DNA of 23,753 nucleotides from Tubulinosema ratisbonensis (Eukaryota > Microsporidia > Tubulinosematidae), in the NCBI GenBank assembly GCA_004000155.1, contig RCSS01000086.1, positions 1 to 23,753 of the forward strand, written 5' to 3'. A program made the position numbers and the translations under genes. Position 1 is the stretch's first letter. Every line of letters begins with the position of its first letter. Of the stretch, positions 9,190 to 18,128 are shown piece by piece. The notes beneath the pieces are model-generated. The model was not told where the DNA came from and made no database searches. It worked only from the letters and a program-made list of their open reading frames with translations.

Positions 9190-10350
9190 ATTTACTGTGT
9201 TTATGACAGTATTTTTAATTTGTGTATTATTTGTTTGTGTGTCATAAGTCAATTTTAAACAATAAAATATTTAATATTTTTAACATTAATTAAAAATTAT
9301 TTTTAATAATTTTGTTTAATATTATAATTGTTATTTTATTTATTATTATCTTATTATTTTATTTATTTTATTTATCATTAAATTTATTTTATTTTTAATT
9401 CTTTTGTTTATTATTTAATTTTATTTAANGAGACATCAAAGATGTTATATGATAATTTATTTATTTGATAAGTCAAAAGTATTTTTTAAAATCTTAGCTG
9501 CATTATGATCAATGCTAGACGATCACTTTAATGGTTTTAAATAATAATTTTTTATGTAATTATAGTTTGTCTGTCCAGCTATTGGATACTTTTTTTCAAT
9601 TTTTTAACATATTATAGCTGATATTTTGACAATTTTTATTAAATTTCAAAAATTATAAAAACATTCTTTAGGCAGTTAAAAGGGAAATTGTTACCAATTT
9701 AAACTTTGTTTTCTTTTCTCTTTTATATCTATTAACAAATAAATCATTTAGTGCTAGCTTTATACAAAAAAAAATTTTTGATTTTGTAAAAGAATTGATA
9801 AAAAATGTCTTGTTTATTTGAATAACTTATCAAAAATTTAAATTTTTACTCCAAACCCCTTTTTTATTTTCTTTTTTGCTATTTCTAGAAAATTCTTCTT
9901 TAAAATAAATATGAAAACTAAAAAAAATAGAACAAAAAATCATAAAATTTTAAAATACACCCAATAAAAGATAAAAATAAAAAAATCAGAGTTTTCAGGA
10001 TGATGTAAATTAATATAAAATTAATTTTGCTAAATTGATTTATATTATTTTAAATTTCTTTTTATGTCAAAAAGTGAAAAAAAAAGTTACTTATATGTAC
10101 GAGTACCTATTGTATCAGCTAATCATATTTATCTTTTATTTTGTTGTACGCTTTATTTGAAAAAAAGCTTTTTAGCTTATTAAATATATGCAGTTTTTTG
10201 TGTTTTTTCTAAATAGAGTCGTATTCATCAAAAATATATTAAAGTAAATTTTTGCTTGAAAGCGATTAAAAATTTGAAATATTCAATAATTCTAATTTAG
10301 TAAATTTACTCAATTTACAACTTATACGTATATTTAGATTTAGAAATAAA
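9190..10350. other. AT-rich spacer between divergent genes
   Basis: About 1.2 kb between the Cdc20-family gene (-) and the membrane-anchored protein gene (+), so both promoters should lie here. One N occurs at 9429. The first 250 bases are almost pure A/T. No coding relic, RNA gene or clear repeat was found. Confidence 0.5.
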
Positions 10351-10356
10351 AAATTG

Positions 10357-10359
10357 CCC
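10357..10359 (+). promoter_or_regulatory. CCC motif touching the start codon
   Basis: The sequence reads TTGCCCATG, with the C-run immediately before the ATG at 10360, as in other microsporidian genes. It fixes the start. Confidence 0.65.
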
Positions 10360-11934
10360 ATGTACATAAAAAAGAAATGGATTTTAGTATTTTCATTCAT
10401 TTTTGTAGGATTTCTAGTTTACTTTGGAAAAAATATGATAACCTCTGAAGGAAAAGAACCAAAGGAACCAGAAAAGAAAACTGACTACGAAGACTCAAAA
10501 AAAGAAGAAGAATTAGACAAATTACTAAATAAAAACAAGCCTTTGATTGAAGAAGAGGAAATCGCAGAAGTAACGGAGAGACTAGATATTACTGACATGT
10601 TTAAAAGAAATGGAAAAGATTGTAAAAATGAATTAAAAACAAATGAATTACAGAATCAAGTTATTGATAGTGTTGAAACGGAAGAAACTTTGACTAAAAC
10701 GGATGATTTTTTTAAAGAAAAAAGTTCCTGTATTGAATATTTGATGAATTTTAAAAATAATAGCTTAAACACACCGACATTTGAAGGTGCTGCAGATTTT
10801 AAAAAATTAAATGAGCATGAAAAGATTTTAATTAAAGAATCACAAATAAAAAAATCAATTAAAGAAGAAACTAAGTCTTTAAAGGAAGAAAGCGATCATG
10901 AAGACGAATTATACTTATCAGAAAATGAAGCAATGCTTTTTTCGGTATTTTATTTATTCAAAGAATACGAAAAAGAATTAAATTCATCTTTAATGAAAAA
11001 AGATGAAAATATTTTAAATATTTTAAGCTTTTTAAAAGGTAATAGGAAAAATATCAAAAAAACATATCAAGAATTTGTGACACTTGTTGAAATCTTTGAT
11101 GAAATATATCGAAAACACGATAAAAGAAACAAAGTGGCGTGTTTTGCACAATTTATAATAAACTATCTCGTAAATAAAGATTCTTTGGCATTAAATGGTA
11201 TCAAAGAACATGGTTCAGATACAAATAGAAAAATTAGCAGTTTTGCAAAAAGATTTTGTATACCAATTAAACACAACGAAACATTTTATTTGGAAAGGTA
11301 TCTTGAAATAAATCGTGGAGATGGTATTACAATAGACAGTGATTTTGAATCTATTACGATAGATTTTAAGAAATATTTTGATGAACAAGATTGTACTTTT
11401 CTTCCACTTGAATCTTCAGTTTGTTCATCATGTGATCCTATATCTTGGCTCTGTTTATCAGAAGAATTCATTGATATCACTTTTGTTTTGTTTGATCGCT
11501 TTTCAGAATCACTTGAATTTTCATCAATAGTGTCGGGTGATTTTTGTTCATTTTTTTCAACTATACTTGTTTGCTTTTTTTCGCCTAAATTATTTGTTTG
11601 TGGGATATTATTTTCGTTCTTTTCTTCGTTCTTTGAATTTTTTTTTATGTTGAACAAAAAAGATATATTTGAAAAGGCATTTAACATCCTGGTTAACCAT
11701 GTATTTGAATTATTGTTGGTATTGTTTTCACCAGTTTTTACTTTTGAACTTGTATTTTTATTCAAAACATCTTCAAAATCGTTCTTTGGTCTTTTAACTA
11801 AGATGTCACCACATGGCTCATCACAGCAATTTCTTTTTCTCGCACATAATAATATAATTAAAAGTATAGTGATGTTGTATAATTTCATTATAGGGTTAAA
11901 TTTGTTTTTTATTTATGATAAGAAAGCTTTTTAA
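10360..11934 (+). CDS. Membrane-anchored Glu/Lys-rich protein; its 3' 40% is antisense to another gene
   Basis: The frame runs 524 residues from ATG 10360 to TAA 11934. Residues 1-6 are basic (MYIKKK) and 7-22 form one hydrophobic segment, so the protein has a signal anchor or uncleaved signal peptide. Residues 25-80 are Glu/Lys-rich (EEEIAEV near 66). Residues 185-345 look like an ordinary folded or helical domain (NEAMLFSVFYLFKEYEKEL; IYRKHDKRNKVACFAQFI). From about residue 350 the composition switches to Phe/Ser/Leu-rich text (FFSFFSSFFEFFF) that looks like the antisense of the gene at 11286-11888. The natural protein may once have ended near 11400, with loss of a stop extending it, but as it stands no stop precedes 11934. 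No homologue recognised. Confidence is high for the first 345 residues and low for the rest. Confidence 0.75.
   Translation: MYIKKKWILVFSFIFVGFLVYFGKNMITSEGKEPKEPEKKTDYEDSKKEEELDKLLNKNKPLIEEEEIAEVTERLDITDMFKRNGKDCKNELKTNELQNQVIDSVETEETLTKTDDFFKEKSSCIEYLMNFKNNSLNTPTFEGAADFKKLNEHEKILIKESQIKKSIKEETKSLKEESDHEDELYLSENEAMLFSVFYLFKEYEKELNSSLMKKDENILNILSFLKGNRKNIKKTYQEFVTLVEIFDEIYRKHDKRNKVACFAQFIINYLVNKDSLALNGIKEHGSDTNRKISSFAKRFCIPIKHNETFYLERYLEINRGDGITIDSDFESITIDFKKYFDEQDCTFLPLESSVCSSCDPISWLCLSEEFIDITFVLFDRFSESLEFSSIVSGDFCSFFSTILVCFFSPKLFVCGILFSFFSSFFEFFFMLNKKDIFEKAFNILVNHVFELLLVLFSPVFTFELVFLFKTSSKSFFGLLTKMSPHGSSQQFLFLAHNNIIKSIVMLYNFIIGLNLFFIYDKKAF
11285..11290 (-). terminator. AATAAA overlapping the stop codon of the nested gene
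   Basis: On the minus strand the TAA stop (11286-11288) lies inside AATAAA. Stop codons overlapped by the polyadenylation signal are known from compact microsporidian genes. This supports 11286-11888 being a real transcription unit. Confidence 0.5.
11286..11888 (-). CDS. Secreted Asn/Ser/Lys-rich protein, nested antisense gene
   Basis: 200 residues from ATG 11888 to TAA 11286, lying wholly inside the plus-strand frame 10360-11934. The start is preceded by AACCCTATA, a C-run start motif, and the stop is overlapped by AATAAA. Residues 1-16 (MKLYNITILLIILLCA) are a good signal peptide. A basic RKR and four cysteines (C15, C21, C22, C26) follow. Residues 45-160 are hydrophilic, rich in Asn, Ser, Lys and Glu, and probably disordered. 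The last 35 residues (from about SCSSKYFL) differ in character and may be overprinted from the plus-strand gene. It has no known domain; a secreted or exported parasite protein is the reasonable guess. Third codon positions of the two frames coincide on opposite strands. Confidence 0.7.
   Translation of the reverse strand: MKLYNITILLIILLCARKRNCCDEPCGDILVKRPKNDFEDVLNKNTSSKVKTGENNTNNNSNTWLTRMLNAFSNISFLFNIKKNSKNEEKNENNIPQTNNLGEKKQTSIVEKNEQKSPDTIDENSSDSEKRSNKTKVISMNSSDKQSQDIGSHDEQTEDSSGRKVQSCSSKYFLKSIVIDSKSLSIVIPSPRFISRYLSK
11893..11895 (-). promoter_or_regulatory. CCC start-associated motif of the nested gene
   Basis: The minus strand reads AACCCTATA before the ATG at 11888, with four bases between the C-run and the start codon. 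Confidence 0.6.
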
Positions 11935-12875
11935 TATTATAAATTTTTGTGATAAACTTTTTCATTACGTTATAGATGAAATCAAAGTTTTTGTTTGAAT
12001 CTAAACCATCATAGTTGTTAAATCAAACTAGTTTAACTAAAAATAGAGAACTATAACTAGTAATTTTACGACTAAATTTTAGATAAATAATATCTGTTTT
12101 TTTTCTTATCGCATATTTGTATCTAGATAAAAATTATAAAAAGATAAAAAAATTTTTAAATAATTAATTTTTAATATTTGGTTTTTACACTGTAACTGCT
12201 TGGTTTTTATTTTATCATAATGAATTTAATTTTATATTTTTGCGTTCTTTTTATTTTTACTAATTATATTCACAATATTGTTTTGTAGATTTGAAATATG
12301 CTTTGGTTTATAAAACGATTTTGTTTCAAAAATTAAGATTTGCAATTTATTATTATTTTATGATACCAAGCAGTTTACTTAAAATTAGAAGGATATAATT
12401 TTATAAATCTAAAATTACTTAATTTTTGTAAAATGTGACTCAAAGTTTTTATTTAAAAATTTTTTTAGTAAATAAATTCTAATTTACTCAATACAATTAA
12501 AACTACAAACTTTGTAGAATTTAAATGTAAAATTTCTCCTCGAATTATATTTTTTTAGATCAACTTATAAGATTTTCAATCAATACAAAACAATTTAGCT
12601 AAGTTGTTCTATAGGTAATTTTTCAATACAAATAAATGATAATTAAGCAGTAAGGGTTTTATGTTTAAATATAATTGAATTATATTATATACTTTATTGA
12701 TATTAAATTTGCCGCGAAATAAACTTGACACCTGATAATAATATAAATACCACTAAGTTACATATAAACCCATTTTTATTTCCTTATAGACATAAAAGTA
12801 ATAAAATATTACTATTTATACTAAACTACACTCGGCCATAAATGTTAGAGTTTTGCAAGATATTTAATAGTTTTT
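11935..12875. other. AT-rich spacer, nothing recognised
   Basis: Follows the antisense gene pair. The upstream region of the minus-strand nested gene lies at its left edge. No gene, relic or clear repeat seen. Confidence 0.5.
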
Positions 12876-13175
12876 CGGATATGAGAGTGATACGAGAAAG
12901 TAATTGTAAAAAATTGCTAAATCAAAAGAATCCAAACATGACAAATATGAACCTGGTCCATGTTGAAAATCTCTTAAAATATGTATAGAGACTCTTAATG
13001 TACACTAAAAATCCTTTTGAATATTTCAGCTCTATTGTCTCAAAATAATAAAAAGAGGTTTCTCAATACTATCCAAAACATAATTTCCCATCATAAATTT
13101 TAAAGGGTTTATTTCATGGAACAAATAAATAATGCGATGAGTAACTATTCACAAAAGAGCACCAAGGACAGATTT
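12876..13175 (-). pseudogene. Possible unrecognised coding relic
   Basis: The base composition is less extreme here than in the surroundings. On the minus strand two adjoining frames give protein-like text: HRIIYLFHEINPLKF and NYVLDSIEKPLFIILRQ, then after a frame change DNRAEIFKRIFSVH and EIFNMDQVHICHVWILL, with at least three stops between. No family is recognised. It may be a decayed gene or transposon fragment, or chance. Confidence 0.2.
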
Positions 13176-13938
13176 TTATTTATTCAACAGACTTCATTAA
13201 CATTGTAAAACTTAAAAGTATTACTTTAAAACTTTTATTAAGATTATGTCTGTAAAATGTTAATAAAATTGGTTATAATTATATATTTAAAAGTAGCTAG
13301 TTGTTTAAATATTTAAATATACATAATTAAAAGTTCTATTAAATGAGAAAATAAAGAAAGGCAAAACGAGTGCAGGAAAATATCCAAGGGGAAGCAGATT
13401 TTAATAATTAAAAATATCAAACACAAAAAAACTTTTGATTTTTAGAATCAAATGAAAATAAAACATTATTTTTTTGGGGATATGTCTTTTAATATCTTGT
13501 GATATAAATAAACACATTTAGAATTTGTTTCTCAAATTATTATTTATTTAATTTCATTTTTTTAAATTTTGCTGGTATTCTTACTTTTATTTGACGAGAA
13601 TCTTAGATGGGTCATTTTTTTAATAAAATTTGTTTAATATATCATATAAAAATTAAAACTTTACTTTACTTTTTCTTCTTTTATTTTTACTAAATAATTT
13701 TTCTTGCATTTAAATTAATAAATTGATATATCTATTTATTCATTTTAGAATTTTTCACCCTACTAAATTATTAGGATTAATTCTTATTTTACAAAGGTCT
13801 TTTTTCAAAAAGGTTTTATTATTCTTAAAACAACAAAATGTTTTAGAAATAAAACCACATTTAAATCCTAATCCAAATACAAATCATCTACTTTTCATAG
13901 TGTAAAATAAAATAAAATATTCGAAAATAATCGTTTTT
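13176..13938. other. AT-rich spacer, nothing recognised
   Basis: A 60-codon open stretch at 13723-13905 (+) has low-complexity Phe/Leu/Asn text and no start motif, and is not supported as a gene. Nothing else stands out. Confidence 0.45.
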
Positions 13939-14140
13939 TGTAAAATTTTTAATTAAAAGATAATATAAGAGCAATGCAATTTATTAGATAGCTGTATATT
14001 TAACTCGCATTATCTTGAGCTATATCTAATTATGCAGAAACATATTTTACCGTAAATTTCTTTTAATTTGGAAGTATACTTTTATAGAAGATATAACGAA
14101 AAGATCTTCGTATAGATGTGTTTTCCTTAGGCAAAAAAAC
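13939..14140 (+). repeat. Dispersed TGTAA repeat, copy B
   Basis: Begins TGTAA and shares TATCTTGAGCTA (near 14010), GCAGAAACATATTTTA (GGGAAACATATTTTA in copy A) and CGAAAAGATCTTCG (near 14098) with copies A and C. The 5' third is more decayed than in copy A. The 3' end, with GGCAAAAAAAC, is A-rich like the other copies. Confidence 0.6.
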
Positions 14141-15104
14141 TATATATTAAAAAACTATGTGTCGCATAAACTTTTATTTTCAAATTCACTGATTTGAGAG
14201 GAAAAATTAAAGAATTAAAAAAATATATAAAACGAAGATGTGTATAAATTATTTTGCAAACAAGTCAGTAATATAAATACCGAGGATAAGATGATCTTAT
14301 ATTACCTATATAAAAAGCATGACGACTGTATTTTAATTTAAGATAAATTACGTTTTAAGATTAAAATAATTTCTAATGCTGTTATAAATATATTTCAATT
14401 TTACAAAATCTTTAAAATAAAGACTTTTAATTTCAAAAATTTGTTTTAATTTTTTTCTTTAAAAGTGGATGAATCTTACTTTTTGATTTAAATCTTGAAA
14501 TTACAATATTTCTGTGAGATTGCTGAGACTTCCAAACAACTACTGCGATCGTTTATTAATTAATGTTTGTGTGGGACATAAATTATAATCAATAATAAAT
14601 TTTTGAATAGGTATAATTTCAATATAAATAATAAATTTATAATCTTTTATTTTTGTAAATCACAAGAAAAGCAAATATTTGTCATTTTAAAATTTAATGC
14701 TTTTTTATAAAATAATTAATTTTAAAAATAAAATAATAGCTAAATATAACCCGAAATTAAATAATAAAAATAAACATAACTAAAATATAGTAACATATTT
14801 GTAAATGTTTTGATAAAATTTTAAAAAAGTTATAAATATCGTTCTAGTAAAACCCTTATCCAGATAAAAGCATTTATTTTTTAGAAAAGTATGATTTTGG
14901 ACTTCCCAAAAAGGTTGGAAAAGGAAAATTATAATTTCAGTTTTTTATAATTCATTTTCTGTAAATAGTCGAAACATATATTAACATAACACTAATTTTG
15001 TAATTAATTAAAGATTTTATTTAAATGGGTTTATATTCACTAAATTTAAGCTATATAATCATATGAAAAAAAACATTTCTAAATTTTCATTACTTTTTAA
15101 TTCT
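14141..15104. other. AT-rich spacer, nothing firmly recognised
   Basis: No coding relic identified. A small hairpin (ATAAGAT/ATCTTAT) lies near 14287-14301. At about 14988-15013 a stretch weakly resembles one arm of the palindrome at 15987-16063 and could be a decayed left end of the Merlin-type element. Confidence 0.4.
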
Positions 15105-15985
15105 AATAACATTTTTCTGGGAAATTATTTTAAAAATAACAGTATTCTTTTTTTGTTGACTTCAGCTCTTTCGCGATAATACTTTTTAAGGTGTGACTAT
15201 ACATCTTCAATCTAGTTTGTATGGTAACCATCGTCATTAACAAATCATTCTGAGTAATTTACAACAATATGTTTGGATCCGAATTTTTTTATCGCTTATA
15301 GATAGGACGGATAACCGTCACTTATTTAGATACTATTTTTGTTATTTTTTTTAGAAAATACAACGACCATTGTTTCAATTTCTCTGTTTGGTATTAGCTT
15401 CACAAAAAAATTTTGTGGATTATCACTTTCAACGCCACCAATAATCCACTGAACATTTTTTTTATTGTCTAAAGTATTTGATGAATAGGTTATAATTAAG
15501 CCATTACATATGGCTGTTTCTTCAATCTGAATTTCAACATCTTCGAGACCAATTTTTTTTTGTTCTGATTGTATGTTGTTAATTAATATATCTTTTAATT
15601 TAATGTAGATTAGCTCTGTAATTTCAGTCAAATTTATTGCCCGGGATTTGTAAAATCTGGAACAAAAGCGTATATGGATCTTAAAATTTTATGACAAGAG
15701 ATTCTTATATTTTAAAATTTAAAATTGTATTTCAAAGACTGCATGTTTTGGATTTATAATTTTTACACTTAAAAACTAACTTATCAATTGAAAAAATATC
15801 ATTTTCAAGACACATGTCTGTTTTACATGATGGGCAGGTATTTTCATTTTTAAAGCTGGTGGTTCATCAGAAATTCAAAAACTGCAGCGTCATCGGTGAA
15901 TAATTTACGATAAAGATTTAAATCATTAACGTGATTTGTTTCATTACATTCCTTTTCTATAAAATTAAAGTTAAAAAAAAGATTA
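15105..15985 (-). mobile_element. ISXO2/IS1595-type (Merlin) transposase pseudogene
   Basis: Read on the minus strand, the pieces follow the order of an ISXO2-like transposase. An N-terminal helical part (NDLNLYRKLFTDDAAVFEF, near 15890-15930) comes first. A zinc ribbon (CPSC...C...C, near 15760-15830) follows, one frame away. Next is a middle stretch (KILRSIYAFVPDFTN, near 15640-15690) in a third frame. The catalytic block IQIEETAICNGLIITY, QWIIGGVESDNPQNFFV and LIPNREIETM (15360-15540) comes next, then SDGYPSY (15300-15322) and HTN*IEDV*SHLKKYYRERA (15160-15230). At least three frameshifts and five in-frame stops are present. The first catalytic Asp is Glu (15521-15523), while the second Asp (15317-15319) and the Glu (15206-15208) remain. 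The 101-codon open stretch 15326-15631 is just its longest surviving piece and has no ATG. The element is dead, but the family assignment is firm. The 77-bp palindrome lies at its 5' end. Confidence 0.88.
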
Positions 15986-15986
15986 C

Positions 15987-16063
15987 TTAATTAGAATTAC
16001 CGTTACATAGTAAATTAAGGATAATTTATCCCTAATTTACTATGTAACGGTAATTCTAATTAA
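15987..16063. repeat. 77-bp near-perfect palindrome
   Basis: Two 38-base arms (15987-16024 and 16026-16063) are reverse complements with one mismatch, separated by one base (T, 16025). The arms contain CCGTTACATAG and CTATGTAACGG. The palindrome directly abuts the 5' end of the Merlin-type transposase relic and lies about 130 bases from the Ty3 relic. It may be a terminal inverted repeat duplicated head to head, or an independent foldback element. Confidence 0.9.
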
Positions 16064-16189
16064 ATAGCGCCATAATTTTTATTAAAAGATTTTTTGTTAT
16101 TTTTTTTATTTACTTCTGTGTAGTTTTCATCTCTAAAGGGCTATTATTTTTTTTATTTTTAAATTTTTTAATAATTTTTTTTAAATAAA

Positions 16190-18128
16190 TTATTATGTTG
16201 GTTATACAACAGTTTATCGGTGATATTTTAGTAATTGGTAGAACTAAGTCTAAACATGAAACAAATCTAAAACATGTGTTATATCGATTGAACAGTCTAA
16301 AGAAACCCCGCGAAAAAAGAAAAAACGTGTAAAAATTTCTATAGTCTAGCAAACACTGCCTGATTTAACTCCTACTGTAAGTGTTTTTTATTTATTTTTA
16401 AAGGAATATAAATATAAAAAGAAGGGAGCTTATTAAACATTATCATTTAAGAAACAATTTAAATAAAGCAAATAAGAAAACATTTGTATCTATTTATTTA
16501 AATCATTGGGTGTTTGGGTTATATCCCGTAGGATATAACAATAATATACGAACTTTAGAATTTTAACTAGAGCTTTTAAAAATTTCCCAACTATAGCAAG
16601 AAGCCAAGGTATTTTAAAATATAAAGAACCAAAATCAAAGAAAGATTTACAAAAATTTATTGGCATGAAAAATTATGATATTAATTTTGTTAGAAATATT
16701 ACTGATCGTTTTATAATGTTGTATAAATTACTTGAAAAATAAAGTAAATGAATATAGGGCAATATTCATAGTTTAGAATTTCACAAGCTTAAAGACATCT
16801 GAAAGCAAAATTAGAGTTAGTAACTTTAGAATTAAATGGAAACCTTGTATTCTAAACTGATACTTCTAATACATGGATTGAAGTGTGCTTGTTACAGAAT
16901 AATTAACCTGTTGGATATTTTTCTACAACTCAAAATAAAGCAGAGCAAAATTATGGTATATTCTAACGAAAGGTTTAGCTGCTTTATGGCGAAGGAAAAA
17001 GAAGGTTACTATTTAATAGGCAAAAGGTTTGTTTTAAGAACTGATCACAAAGCAATAGAATATATCAACATAAAATTAGAATTCAAATCTGCGAAAAATA
17101 AGAGATGGATTTGAGGATTAATAGATTTAGTTTTGAAGTTTAGTTTATTGAAGATGATAAACTCATCAAAGCCGACATTTAAAGTAGGACGACAAAAAAT
17201 TGGTCAAAATCAAAGAAAAAAATGTAAAATCATTGAAATTTATAAAAATTTTAATTATAAAAAATATCTTCAACCAACTAAAAAAGGAAGAGATTAGAGA
17301 TATTGAAAAATTGAGAAAATTTTCAAAACTTTGTAAAATTTGTCAAAAGAAAGACTAGAATATGAATAAGATTGGAAGCTTCGTAAATGTATTGAAGCAT
17401 AGGGAGGTTATGGTATAGACATTTTAGAACTTAAAAAAGACAAGTTGATTATTTTAGCTATAGACTAATATAGTCAAAAAATATTTGAGATAATTTTTAA
17501 AAGTAAAGAAGCTACTCAAATATAAGAATTTATTGAAAAACCATATGAAAATTTTCTTTTAAATCCTTTAAACAGAGACCGAAAGGTACTTGTAAAATAA
17601 TATTTAAAATTTTACAAACAAAAAGGCTATTACACATAGATTTACTATTCTTAACTACAACAAACTCAAAGGAAGGATAGAATGATTAAATAGAACTATA
17701 AGAGAATCAATTAAAAAAACAAAAAGATCTATATAGAAAAATATTTCTAAAATAATTTACAACTACAATAACTTAGTGAATAGAAGCATAGGAATAACGC
17801 TGGTAGAAGTGTTGTTAGGAGTAAATCAGCAAAATGAGCCAAACAAAAGTAAAAGATATAGCAATAGAATTTAAAATAAAAAGAAGAAAAGAGGAATTTT
17901 TTACGATAGGACAAAAGGTTCTATTAAAAAACAAGAATAAAGACAACAGGACGGAGAACAACTTCAAAGAATTAGGCGTGATAAAGAAAAAAAATTAGTG
18001 ACAACAGATATGAAGTCAAAATTGATAAAAAAAAGATTTTAAGAAGTCACACAAGGCAACTAAGAGCCTTTGAAGAGGGTGATGTTGTGTGTCCTAAAAG
18101 GATTGTACGCATTAAAGAAGACAATTAA
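16190..18128 (+). mobile_element. Ty3/gypsy retrotransposon pol pseudogene, 5' truncated
   Basis: Decayed pol pieces occur in normal order on the plus strand. The reverse transcriptase starts at the catalytic box, where FIGDILVIGRTK (16213-16248) stands for the usual Y-x-D-D-I-L. The late RT/connection block is KSKKDLQKFIGMKNYDINFV (from about 16633). RNase H follows (TDTSNTW; PVGYFS; LRTDHKAIEYI, 16800-17070). The integrase zinc finger is represented by CKIC (near 17330), the integrase core by GYGIDILELKKDKLIILAID (near 17410), and its C-terminal half by GRIE*LNRTIRESIKK (near 17670-17720). The GPY/SH3-like end is GQKVLLKNKN and DNRYEVKID, then RSHTRQLRAFEEGDVV (17910-18090). Many stops and frame changes occur. 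Gag, protease and most of RT are missing. The 92-codon frame at 16836-17114 is part of this relic. No paired LTRs were identified. Confidence 0.88.
16376..16540. mobile_element. Possible solo LTR inserted in the Ty3 RT relic
   Basis: Between the FIGD block and the late RT block the RT text is interrupted by about 165 bases that begin TG and end CA. At the right end 16518-16526 and 16531-16539 form a perfect 9-bp inverted repeat (GTTATATCC/GGATATAAC). On the minus strand this gives a 5' end TGTTATATCC followed by GGATATAAC, a layout common at LTR ends. No target-site duplication was found, so boundaries and identity are tentative. Confidence 0.35.

Noticed and set aside
9181..9252. Upstream extension of the Cdc20-family frame to a TTG
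   Set aside because: Eukaryotic start should be ATG; the CCC motif sits directly before the ATG at 9180, and the extra 24 residues are Thr/Asn low complexity.
13723..13905. 60-codon plus-strand open stretch
   Set aside because: Low-complexity text both ways, no start motif and no family resemblance.
14287..14301. Short hairpin ATAAGAT/ATCTTAT
   Set aside because: Seven-base arms are expected by chance in DNA this AT-rich.
16110..16352. 80-codon minus-strand open stretch
   Set aside because: Antisense to the Ty3 reverse-transcriptase fragment.
16836..17114. 92-codon plus-strand frame as an independent gene
   Set aside because: Its right half is the RNase H end of the Ty3 relic (LRTDHKAIEYI); the left half is out of frame with RNase H text in another frame.
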